From positions 1 to 5,667 of the forward strand of contig CAMPBP010000104.1 of assembly GCA_946639085.1 (NCBI GenBank): a DNA stretch of 5,667 nucleotides, in the 5' to 3' direction. Under the pieces are notes generated by a model, which was given only the letters and a program-made list of their open reading frames with translations, made no database searches and had not been told where the DNA came from. Numbering within the stretch: the first letter of the stretch is position 1; each line of letters begins with the position of its first letter. This document shows, one piece after another, positions 1-5,667 of the stretch. Source of the DNA: an uncultured Lachnospiraceae bacterium. Lineage in GTDB: Bacteria; Bacillota; Clostridia; Lachnospirales; Lachnospiraceae. Made by a program: the position numbers and the translations under genes.

Positions 1-236
1 TACGCTCCATAAGAGAAAACTCGACCAATCTTTCCGAAATAGTCGGCAAGCTTGCGTCCGCAAACGAAGAGATAGTTGAAAGCGTTCAGACGATTTCGGC
101 CATTACCGAAGAGGTATCCGCTCACTCCAACAACACCTGTGAAGCTACCGAAAACAACGAGATCATCGTTGAGGAAGTACAGCTCCTTGTTGAAGGCATG
201 ACAATGAAGGCCGAAAAGTTAAAGGCATTAAGATAG
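1..236 (+). CDS. Methyl-accepting chemotaxis protein, C-terminal end (5' partial)
   Basis: This is the last 77 codons of a chemoreceptor; the gene begins upstream of the window, and the first complete codon starts at base 3. The translation is helical and rich in Glu, Ser, Thr and Asn. It carries stretches such as ANEEIVESVQTISAITEEVS that are typical of the distal cytoplasmic signalling helix of MCPs, where Glu/Gln pairs are methylated by CheR and demethylated by CheB. MCPs of this kind form dimeric antiparallel coiled coils that control the CheA kinase through CheW and so steer the flagellar motor. The protein ends in EKLKALR, with no C-terminal NWETF-like CheR-docking pentapeptide. The ligand-binding and membrane parts are outside the window, so the stimulus cannot be inferred. 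A terminator follows the stop codon by about 10 bases, making this the last gene of its transcript. Confidence 0.85.
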   Translation, partial: RSIRENSTNLSEIVGKLASANEEIVESVQTISAITEEVSAHSNNTCEATENNEIIVEEVQLLVEGMTMKAEKLKALR

Positions 237-246
237 TAAAAATCTA

Positions 247-275
247 AGAAGGGCTTGAAAAAGCCCTTCTTTTTT
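247..275 (+). terminator. Rho-independent terminator after the chemoreceptor gene
   Basis: A perfect 10-bp stem (AGAAGGGCTT, 247-256, with AAGCCCTTCT, 261-270) closes on a GAAA tetraloop and is followed directly by a run of T (270-275). It lies 10 bases after the chemoreceptor stop codon and should end that transcript. This separates the chemotaxis gene from the ptb operon. Confidence 0.93.
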
Positions 276-284
276 ATTGCCGCA

Positions 285-355
285 AAAATGAACCAGGGGG
301 ACGGTGGTGTTGGTTCAAAAAATGAACCAACACCACCGTCCCCCTGGTTCATTTT
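285..355. repeat. Perfect 33-bp inverted repeat, REP/MITE-like palindromic element
   Basis: The left arm 285-317 and right arm 323-355 are exact reverse complements over 33 bases, separated by AAAAA (318-322). Each arm is itself bounded by a heptamer dyad: TGAACCA at 289-295 and TGGTTCA at 311-317 on the left, then TGAACCA at 323-329 and TGGTTCA at 345-351 on the right. The 15-base cores (296-310 and 330-344) are G-rich and C-rich respectively and contain GGGGGACGGTGG or its complement. The element could fold as one long hairpin or as two smaller ones. From memory, short palindromes with a GGGGGACGGT core recur between genes in many Clostridia, so this is probably a dispersed repeat; copy number cannot be tested here. 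No transposase is present. The T-rich flank after the right arm could let it act as a further terminator. Confidence 0.85.
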
Positions 356-384
356 CTGTTTTTCATAAATTTATACCCTGTTTA

Positions 385-413
385 TGGACATTAAATCGTA
401 TAAGTGTTACTAT
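385..413 (+). promoter_or_regulatory. Predicted sigma-A-type promoter of the ptb-buk operon
   Basis: A -35 box TGGACA (385-390, five of six matches to TTGACA) is followed after exactly 17 bases by a -10 box TACTAT (408-413, four of six matches). A TG at 405-406 gives an extended -10. Transcription would start near 420, leaving a leader of about 44 bases before the ptb start. The upstream region is A/T-rich and includes the 10-bp palindrome ATAAATTTAT (365-374). A weak dyad, TTATAC (371-376) and GTATAA (398-403), flanks the -35 box and could be an operator or chance. This is a prediction from sequence only. Confidence 0.6.
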
Positions 414-430
414 TTTAAAGAATGACGTTT

Positions 431-445
431 ACGGGTGAGACCCGT
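431..445 (+). promoter_or_regulatory. Small hairpin in the ptb 5' leader
   Basis: ACGGGT (431-436) and ACCCGT (440-445) form a 6-bp stem with a 3-base GAG loop. It ends 6 bases before the ptb Shine-Dalgarno and about 10 bases downstream of the predicted transcription start. It could stabilise the 5' end of the mRNA or tune ribosome access. It is too short to be a known riboswitch, and a role is only inferred. Confidence 0.35.
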
Positions 446-451
446 TCATAT

Positions 452-458
452 AAGGAGG
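452..458 (+). promoter_or_regulatory. Ribosome binding site that fixes the ptb start
   Basis: AAGGAGG is a near-perfect match to the anti-Shine-Dalgarno and lies 5 bases before the ATG at 464. It decides between this start and the in-frame ATG at 422. The 422 ATG has no ribosome binding site and lies almost at the predicted transcription start. Confidence 0.9.
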
Positions 459-463
459 CAGTA

Positions 464-1381
464 ATGAGTAAGAATTTTGATGCTATCATGGAGAAAGTAA
501 CCGCTTTTCCCATGAAGAAACTTGCGGTAGCGGTGGCACAGGACAAGGCAGTTTTGGAGGCTGTTAAGGCAGCAAAAGAACGCGGAATCGCAGAGTCTAT
601 CCTTGTAGGTGATGCGGACGAGATCAAGAAGATCGGCGCAGAACTTTCGATGGATATGTCACAGTATCGCATCATAGATGAAAAGGATGTTGTTGAAGCT
701 TCACTTAAGGCTGTTAAGCTCGTACACGACGGAGAGGCCGATATGTATATGAAAGGGCTTCTTCCTACCGGTACTTTCTTAAAGAGCGTACTTAACAAAG
801 AAGTTGGTCTTCGTACCGGAAAGCCGCTTTCTCACGTTTGCGTATTTGAGATTCCCGGCTTTGACAGACTTTTGTTCCTTACCGACGTTGCATTTATCCC
901 TTATCCCACACTTGAGGATAAGAAGTGCATGATCGACTACACTGTAGAAGTTGCCAACGCTTGCGGCGTTGAGAATCCCAAGGTAGCATGTCTTGCGGCT
1001 CTTGAGACCGTTAACGAGAAGATGCCCGTTTGCGTTGAGTCCGCAAAGCTTACCGAGATGAACATTAACGGTGAGATCACCGGCTGTATAGTGGACGGAC
1101 CTCTTTCAATGGATATAGCTTTGTACAAAGAAGCAGCAGAAGAAAAGGGCGCACTTAACAGAAGAGTTGCCGGAGACGCAGACATTCTCTTATTCCCCGA
1201 CATTCACGCAGGAAACCTTGTATATAAGGCAATAGTTCATATGGTAGACTGCAAGAACGGTAACATCTTAACAGGTACTCAGGCACCCGTTATCCTTACT
1301 TCCCGTTCCGATTCCATGGACGTTAAGTTAAATTCCATCGCACTTGCTTCGGTTGTGGCTGAAGCCATGAAGAACAGATAA
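464..1381 (+). CDS. ptb: Phosphate butyryltransferase (phosphotransbutyrylase)
   Basis: A 305-residue cytoplasmic enzyme that makes butyryl-phosphate and CoA from butyryl-CoA and phosphate, the first of two steps from butyryl-CoA to butyrate. The sequence fits the phosphate acetyl/butyryltransferase family: an N-terminal part with a [10 protein letters not shown] stretch (about 48-57), the [15 protein letters not shown] segment (about 96-110), [10 protein letters not shown] (211-220), [16 protein letters not shown] (236-251) and a C-terminal [10 protein letters not shown] (275-284), the last regions being typical of the CoA/phosphate-binding cleft. The length of about 300 residues fits Ptb better than the usual Pta of about 330 residues. 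The ATG at 464 is chosen because of the AAGGAGG 5 bases upstream. The butyrate kinase start lies 13 bases after the stop, so the two are cotranscribed, and this neighbour is the best support for butyryl rather than acetyl specificity. Activity on other short or branched acyl-CoAs (for example isobutyryl or valeryl) cannot be excluded from sequence. Confidence 0.93.
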   Translation: MSKNFDAIMEKVTAFPMKKLAVAVAQDKAVLEAVKAAKERGIAESILVGDADEIKKIGAELSMDMSQYRIIDEKDVVEASLKAVKLVHDGEADMYMKGLLPTGTFLKSVLNKEVGLRTGKPLSHVCVFEIPGFDRLLFLTDVAFIPYPTLEDKKCMIDYTVEVANACGVENPKVACLAALETVNEKMPVCVESAKLTEMNINGEITGCIVDGPLSMDIALYKEAAEEKGALNRRVAGDADILLFPDIHAGNLVYKAIVHMVDCKNGNILTGTQAPVILTSRSDSMDVKLNSIALASVVAEAMKNR

Positions 1382-1394
1382 TCAGGAGGCCAAT

Positions 1395-2462
1395 ATGTCA
1401 TATAAAAGTTTGATCATCAATCCCGGTTCAACTTCCACCAAGATAGGTGTTTTTGAAGACGAGACTTTACTTTTCGAAGAGACACTTCGTCATACAACAG
1501 AAGAGATTGCACAGTACGGTTCGATCTTTGAACAGAAAGATTTCAGAAAAGAAGTTATCTTAAACATCCTTAAGGAGAAGAATTTCGACCTTAAGAGCTT
1601 AAGTTTCATCGTAGGCCGCGGCGGTATGTTAAAGCCCATTCCCGGCGGTACATATGCGGTATCCAACGCTTTGCTTGAGGACCTTATCGTCGGAAAGCAG
1701 GGACAGCATGCATCGAACCTCGGCGGAATACTTGCAAAAGAGATCGGTGATTCTCTCGGAATCCCTTCATACATCGTTGACCCCGTAGTAGTTGACGAAC
1801 TTGCGGACGTTGCAAGACTTTCGGGTGTTCCGGAACTTCCCAGAAGAAGCGTATTCCACGCGCTTAACCAGAAGGCGGTTGCAAAGAGATATGCAAAAGA
1901 AGTTGGCAAGAGATATGAAGATCTCAACCTTATCGTAGTTCACATGGGCGGCGGTGTTTCCGTAGGTGCTCACAAGAACGGTAAGATCGTTGACGTTAAC
2001 AACGCTCTTGACGGAGAAGGTGCTTATTCACCCGAACGTGCCGGCGGCGTTCCCGCAGGCGATCTTGTAAAACTTTGCTTTTCAGGCAAATATTCCGAGA
2101 AGGAAGTTTACAAGAAACTCGTAGGTAACGGCGGATTCAACGCATACCTTAACACCAACGACGCAAGAATCGTTGAAGCAAAGGCTAAAGAAGGCGATGA
2201 AACCGCAAAAGCCGTATTTGCTTCTTTCCACTATCAGGTAGCAAAGGATATCGGAGCCATGTCCACCGTACTGGGCGGAAAAGTCGATCAGATCATTCTT
2301 ACAGGCGGTATCGCATACGGCAAGACCACATGCGACGCCCTTAAAGAGAAGGTTGAATGGATCGCTCCCGTTACCGTATATCCCGGCGAAGACGAGCTTT
2401 TGGCTCTCTGCCAGGGCGGTTTAAGAGTAATGACGGGCGAAGAAAAGGCTATGGAGTATTAA
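1395..2462 (+). CDS. buk: Butyrate kinase
   Basis: A 355-residue cytoplasmic kinase of the acetate/butyrate kinase (ASKHA) fold. It transfers phosphate from butyryl-phosphate to ADP to give butyrate and ATP. Visible landmarks in order are the N-terminal phosphate loop [13 protein letters not shown] (8-20), [17 protein letters not shown] (74-90), HASNLGG (105-111), the DPVVVDEL segment (129-136), [18 protein letters not shown] (150-167), the glycine-rich [14 protein letters not shown] (183-196), the [15 protein letters not shown] segment (206-220) and the adenine-side LTGGIAYG (302-309). Length matches butyrate kinases (about 355-360) rather than acetate kinases (about 400). The start is supported by AGGAGG at 1384-1389, 5 bases before the ATG. 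There is no terminator before secA, whose ATG lies 9 bases after this stop. A branched-chain carboxylate kinase role is the main alternative. Confidence 0.95.
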   Translation: MSYKSLIINPGSTSTKIGVFEDETLLFEETLRHTTEEIAQYGSIFEQKDFRKEVILNILKEKNFDLKSLSFIVGRGGMLKPIPGGTYAVSNALLEDLIVGKQGQHASNLGGILAKEIGDSLGIPSYIVDPVVVDELADVARLSGVPELPRRSVFHALNQKAVAKRYAKEVGKRYEDLNLIVVHMGGGVSVGAHKNGKIVDVNNALDGEGAYSPERAGGVPAGDLVKLCFSGKYSEKEVYKKLVGNGGFNAYLNTNDARIVEAKAKEGDETAKAVFASFHYQVAKDIGAMSTVLGGKVDQIILTGGIAYGKTTCDALKEKVEWIAPVTVYPGEDELLALCQGGLRVMTGEEKAMEY

Positions 2463-2471
2463 TTAGATTTT

Positions 2472-5039
2472 ATGAAGATTATTGATTCAGTATTCGGAAC
2501 ACACAGTGAACGCGAAATAAAGCGCATTATGCCTCTTGTGGACAAGATCGAGAAGATGCGTCCCGAGATGATGGCTTTAAGCGACGCCGAACTTCAGGCT
2601 AAAACGCCTGAGTTTAAAAAGCGTCTCGCAGACGGAGCAAAGCTTGACGATCTGCTTCCCGAAGCTTTCGCGGTTGCCAGAGAGGCCACAAGACGTGTTA
2701 TAGGAACCGAACACTACAGAGTACAGATCATCGGCGGTATCATTCTTCATCAGTGCAGAATCGCCGAGATGAAAACAGGTGAAGGTAAGACTCAGACCGA
2801 TATCTTACCCGTATACCTTAACGCGCTTACAGGTCACGGCGTTCATGTCGTAACGGTAAACGAATATCTTGCAAAGCGTGACGCCGAATGGATGGGCGAG
2901 GTTCACAGATTCCTCGGCCTTACGGTAGGTGTTTCTTTAAACGCCATGACAACGGCGGAAAAGAAAGAAGCTTACGCTTGCGACATCACATACGTTACCA
3001 ACAACGAACTGGGATTTGATTACCTTCGTGATAACATGGCTATTTATGAAAAGGATCTCGTTTTGAGAGAACTTCATTATGCCATCATCGACGAGGTTGA
3101 CTCGATCCTCATAGACGAAGCAAGAACACCCCTTATCATTTCCGGTCAGGGAACAAAGTCCACAAGTATATACGCTATGGCGGATATGCTTGCAAAACAG
3201 CTTCACAGAGGCGACGACATCGAAGACATCAGCAAGATGGACCTTATCATGGGTAACGTCAAAGAGGAGACCGGTGACTTCATCGTAAACGAGAAGGACA
3301 AGGTCATCACCCTTACCGAGAGAGGTGTCAAGGAGTCTGAAAGCTTCTTCCACATCACCAACCTTGCAGATCCCGAAAACGTTGATATCCAGCACGCGAT
3401 CATCACCGCATTGAAGGCCAACAACCTTATGTGCAGAGATAAAGATTACATCGTGCAGGACGGTCAGGTTGTCATCATCGATGAGTTTACCGGACGTATC
3501 ATGCCGGGACGTCGTTATTCCGACGGTCTTCATCAGGCAATCGAAGCCAAAGAGCACGTTGACATTAAGCGTGAGAGCAAGACACTTGCAACCATTACAT
3601 TCCAGAACTTCTTCAATAAGTACGAAAGAAAGGCCGGCATGACCGGTACCGCACTTACCGAAGAGCAGGAATTCAGAGATATTTACGGCATGGACGTTGT
3701 GGAAGTTCCCACAAACAAGCCCATCGCGAGAATCGATCTTGACGATGCCGTATATGTTACAAGAGAAGAAAAACTTGAAGCGATAGTTAACGATATATGC
3801 GAAACACATGCAAAAGGACAGCCTATTCTTGTGGGCACCATCACCATCGATGCTTCGGAGGAGCTTAGCCGTATACTTAAGAAGAAAGGTATACCTCACA
3901 CAGTCCTTAATGCGAAGTTCCATGAGATGGAAGCCGAGATCGTTGCTCAGGCCGGACAGCACGGCGCAGTAACCATCGCTACCAACATGGCAGGTCGTGG
4001 TACCGATATCAAGCTTGACGACGAGGCAAGAGCAGCCGGCGGTCTTAAGGTTATAGGTACGGAACGTCACGAATCAAGACGTATCGACAATCAGTTGAGA
4101 GGACGTTCGGGACGTCAGGGAGATCCCGGTGTTTCCAAGTTCTATATTTCGCTTGAAGACGATCTTATGAGATTGTTCGGTTCCGAGCGTACAAAGTCCA
4201 TTTTCCAGAATCTCGGACTTGAGCACGGACAGGAGATTCAGCATTCCATGATCTCCAAGGCAATCGAAAAGGCACAAAAGAAGATCGAGTCTCGAAACTT
4301 TGAAACAAGAAAGAGACTTCTTGAGTACGATCAGGTCATGAACGAGCAGCGTGAGATCATTTACGCCGAGCGTAAACGTGTTCTTGAAGGCGAGAGCATG
4401 CGTGACGTAATCTATAAGATGATCACCGACATCACCGAGAAATCGGTTGATCAGGTCATCGGCGAGGATCAGAAACCCGATGAGTGGAACTACGCTGAGT
4501 TGAATCAGCTTCTTCTTCCCTTAATACCCTTGGAGCCCATCGGACCCGAACGCGTTAAAGCGCACAAGAAGAACGAACTCTTACAGCAGTTAAAGGAAGA
4601 GGCGGTCAAGTTCTACGAGGCTAAAGAAGCAGAGTTCGCACAGACCGAGATCATGCGTGAGATCGAGCGTATCATCCTGCTTAAGGCGATCGATACGAAG
4701 TGGATGGTTCACATCGACGACATGATGCAGTTAAGAGACGGTATCGGACTTGTGGCATACGCGCAGAAAGATCCCGTTCAGGAATACAAAAGTGCGGCTT
4801 ATGATATGTTCGAGGATATGACTGAGAGCATCAAAGAGCAGACTGTCATGATGATCACCCGTGTACATGTGGGCAATTCCATCGAACGTGAACAGGCAGC
4901 CAAGGTTACGGGTACCAACAAGGACGACACTCTTACAAAAGAGCCCACGAAGCGCGTTGATACCAAGATATATCCCAACGATCCCTGTCCTTGCGGATCG
5001 GGCAAGAAATACAAACAGTGCTGCGGCAGAAAAGCATAA
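2472..5039 (+). CDS. secA: Preprotein translocase ATPase SecA
   Basis: The 855-residue motor of the Sec pathway, which binds precursors and pushes them through SecYEG at the membrane using ATP. The N-terminus [17 protein letters not shown] is typical of SecA and supports this start. NBD1 shows the Walker A loop MKTGEGKT (100-107), [14 protein letters not shown] (177-189) and the DEAD-like Walker [22 protein letters not shown] region (205-225). The preprotein cross-linking domain spans roughly 226-370. AGMTGTA (388-394) precedes NBD2, which holds NMAGRGTDI (505-513) and motif [15 protein letters not shown] (541-553). The helical scaffold and wing follow, including [15 protein letters not shown] (617-631). 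After a polar linker the C-terminus carries a zinc-binding SEC-C motif, with Cys 839, 841, 850 and 851 (CxCx8CC), known in the family for SecB or lipid/ribosome contact. All catalytic motifs are intact. There is no good Shine-Dalgarno: the nearest GGAG (2453-2456) lies 15 bases upstream inside buk, so translation may be coupled to buk. Confidence 0.98.
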   Translation: MKIIDSVFGTHSEREIKRIMPLVDKIEKMRPEMMALSDAELQAKTPEFKKRLADGAKLDDLLPEAFAVAREATRRVIGTEHYRVQIIGGIILHQCRIAEMKTGEGKTQTDILPVYLNALTGHGVHVVTVNEYLAKRDAEWMGEVHRFLGLTVGVSLNAMTTAEKKEAYACDITYVTNNELGFDYLRDNMAIYEKDLVLRELHYAIIDEVDSILIDEARTPLIISGQGTKSTSIYAMADMLAKQLHRGDDIEDISKMDLIMGNVKEETGDFIVNEKDKVITLTERGVKESESFFHITNLADPENVDIQHAIITALKANNLMCRDKDYIVQDGQVVIIDEFTGRIMPGRRYSDGLHQAIEAKEHVDIKRESKTLATITFQNFFNKYERKAGMTGTALTEEQEFRDIYGMDVVEVPTNKPIARIDLDDAVYVTREEKLEAIVNDICETHAKGQPILVGTITIDASEELSRILKKKGIPHTVLNAKFHEMEAEIVAQAGQHGAVTIATNMAGRGTDIKLDDEARAAGGLKVIGTERHESRRIDNQLRGRSGRQGDPGVSKFYISLEDDLMRLFGSERTKSIFQNLGLEHGQEIQHSMISKAIEKAQKKIESRNFETRKRLLEYDQVMNEQREIIYAERKRVLEGESMRDVIYKMITDITEKSVDQVIGEDQKPDEWNYAELNQLLLPLIPLEPIGPERVKAHKKNELLQQLKEEAVKFYEAKEAEFAQTEIMREIERIILLKAIDTKWMVHIDDMMQLRDGIGLVAYAQKDPVQEYKSAAYDMFEDMTESIKEQTVMMITRVHVGNSIEREQAAKVTGTNKDDTLTKEPTKRVDTKIYPNDPCPCGSGKKYKQCCGRKA

Positions 5040-5063
5040 AGAACAATCAACACTTAGCAAATT

Positions 5064-5096
5064 AAAAACGGCGGGCCAATCACCCGCCTGTTTTTT
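5064..5096 (+). terminator. Intrinsic terminator or attenuator between secA and prfB
   Basis: The stem GGCGGG (5070-5075) with CCCGCC (5083-5088) has a 7-base loop and is followed by TG and six T (5091-5096). The A-run and C at 5064-5069 can extend the stem by pairing with GTTTTT (5090-5095), with one bulged T at 5089. It should end much of the ptb-buk-secA transcript. Because the U-run runs straight into the prfB ribosome binding site with no room for a promoter between, prfB expression must come from read-through or from a promoter inside secA. Confidence 0.85.
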
Positions 5097-5101
5097 AGGA
5101 G
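5097..5101 (+). promoter_or_regulatory. Ribosome binding site that decides the prfB start
   Basis: AGGAG directly follows the terminator U-run. It abuts an ATG at 5102 (spacing 0) and lies 4 bases before the ATG at 5106. Only the second opens the long release-factor frame; the first reaches TGA TAA after five codons. The 5106 start is therefore chosen, although the spacing is on the short side. Confidence 0.7.
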
Positions 5102-5105
5102 ATGT

Positions 5106-5667
5106 ATGTTAATACTTGATAACATCAAAAACGAGATACTTACATACGAAGAGCCTTTAAAAGAGATGCACGATTCTCTGGGCATAGAAGCCAAGGAAAA
5201 GCGCATCGAAGAGCTTGAGATGGAGATGGAAGCTCCGGGCTTTTGGGACAATCCCGACCGCTCGAACAAGCTCATGAAGGAACTTAAGGACTTAAAGGGA
5301 CTTAAGGAGACGTATGAAGGCTTAAAGACACAGATGGAAGATATTCTGACCCTTATTGAAATGGGGGAGGAAGAAACCGATCCGTCCTATCCCGATGAAG
5401 TCAAAGCGGAAGCCGATGATTTTGTTGCCAAATTCGAGGAACTGAGGATCTCAAATCTTCTTACCGGTGAGTACGATAAGTGTAACGCCATAATGCGTCT
5501 TAACGCAGGAGCCGGCGGAACCGAGTCTTGCGACTGGTGTCAGATGCTTTACAGAATGTATCTTAAATGGGCAGATCACAAGGGATTCAGCGTAGACGAA
5601 CTTGATATGCTGGAAGGAGATGAAGCGGGAATCAAGAACGTAACGTTCCAGATAAACGGTCTTAATG
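5106..5667 (+). CDS. prfB: Peptide chain release factor 2 (RF2), N-terminal half (3' partial)
   Basis: The first 187 residues of RF2, which reads UGA and UAA stop codons in the ribosomal A site and triggers peptide release; the family is usually about 365 residues, so half is missing past the window end. Evidence is the long helical N-terminal domain, the RF2-typical APGFWDNP (43-50), EYDKCNAIMRLNAGAGGTES (122-141), the DWCQMLYRMYLKW segment (143-155) and LEGDEAGIKNVTF (169-181). The codon-recognition SPF motif and the catalytic GGQ lie beyond the window. In many bacteria, including E. coli and B. subtilis, prfB carries an in-frame TGA near codon 26 bypassed by a +1 shift. Here residues 25-26 are Leu-Gly (ctg ggc, 5178-5183) in one open frame, so that autoregulatory site is absent. 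secA immediately upstream matches the secA-prfB order known in Firmicutes. Confidence 0.95.
   Translation, partial: MLILDNIKNEILTYEEPLKEMHDSLGIEAKEKRIEELEMEMEAPGFWDNPDRSNKLMKELKDLKGLKETYEGLKTQMEDILTLIEMGEEETDPSYPDEVKAEADDFVAKFEELRISNLLTGEYDKCNAIMRLNAGAGGTESCDWCQMLYRMYLKWADHKGFSVDELDMLEGDEAGIKNVTFQINGLN

Noticed and set aside
122..352. A 76-codon minus-strand open frame starting in the palindrome
   Set aside because: Its first part is simply the translated inverted repeat (Pro/Gly-rich), and it then runs across the chemoreceptor terminator and antisense to the chemoreceptor end, so it is not a plausible gene.
361..420. A CodY or Rex operator at the ptb promoter
   Set aside because: I looked for AATTTTCNGAAAATT-like and TTGTGAAAT...TTTCACAA-like dyads and saw none; only a weak TTATAC/GTATAA dyad is present.
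422..463. An N-terminal extension of Ptb by 14 residues from the ATG at 422
   Set aside because: It has no ribosome binding site, almost coincides with the predicted transcription start, encodes the leader hairpin, and is not part of the family's usual N-terminus.
464..1381. Annotation as phosphate acetyltransferase (pta)
   Set aside because: The length is nearer to Ptb and the adjacent gene is a butyrate-kinase-length enzyme rather than an acetate kinase, though acyl-chain preference is not proven by sequence.
1490..1927. Minus-strand open frames within buk
   Set aside because: They are antisense to conserved kinase motifs and have no start signals; they are reading-frame shadows.
2937..4070. 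A 377-codon open frame on the minus strand inside secA
   Set aside because: It lies fully antisense to intact, highly conserved secA motifs, resembles no family I know, and has the Val/Leu/Cys-rich composition expected from the reverse strand of a codon-biased gene.
4861..5112. An 83-codon + strand open frame overlapping the end of secA and the terminator
   Set aside because: It is out of frame with secA over most of its length, reads through the terminator hairpin, has no ribosome binding site and shows no recognisable domain.

Overview
The window reads as ordinary chromosome from a low-to-mid GC anaerobic Firmicute, most likely a butyrate-producing member of the Lachnospiraceae/Clostridia (for example the Butyrivibrio-Coprococcus neighbourhood). 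This placement is an inference. It rests on a phosphotransbutyrylase-butyrate kinase pair, strong AGGAGG-type ribosome binding sites, a Clostridia-like SecA with a C-terminal zinc motif, and the secA-prfB order that is common in Firmicutes. All recognised genes lie on the + strand.

Layout. Bases 1-236 are the last 77 codons of a methyl-accepting chemotaxis protein, closed by a strong intrinsic terminator (247-275). Bases 285-355 hold a perfect 33-bp inverted repeat with a 5-base loop, built from four alternating copies of TGAACCA/TGGTTCA. It is a REP/MITE-like element sitting between two transcription units. A sigma-A-type promoter with an extended -10 (385-413) then drives ptb (464-1381), buk (1395-2462) and, with only 9 bases between and no terminator, secA (2472-5039). 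A GC-rich hairpin with a U-run (5064-5096) follows secA. It runs directly into the ribosome binding site of prfB (5106 to the window end, 5' half only).

How the genes work together. Ptb converts butyryl-CoA and phosphate to butyryl-phosphate, and Buk transfers that phosphate to ADP, giving butyrate and ATP, the terminal energy-yielding step of butyrate fermentation. SecA is the ATPase motor of the Sec export pathway, and PrfB (RF2) terminates translation at UGA and UAA. The physical link of a fermentation pair to secA and prfB looks like operon layout rather than a shared biochemical pathway.

Points of interest are the nested palindrome, the secA start without a good Shine-Dalgarno, the absence of the classical +1 frameshift site in prfB, and the terminator/attenuator squeezed against the prfB start. 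I did not find convincing evidence of a wholly new system; the window is mainly housekeeping genes with a few interesting regulatory and repeat details.
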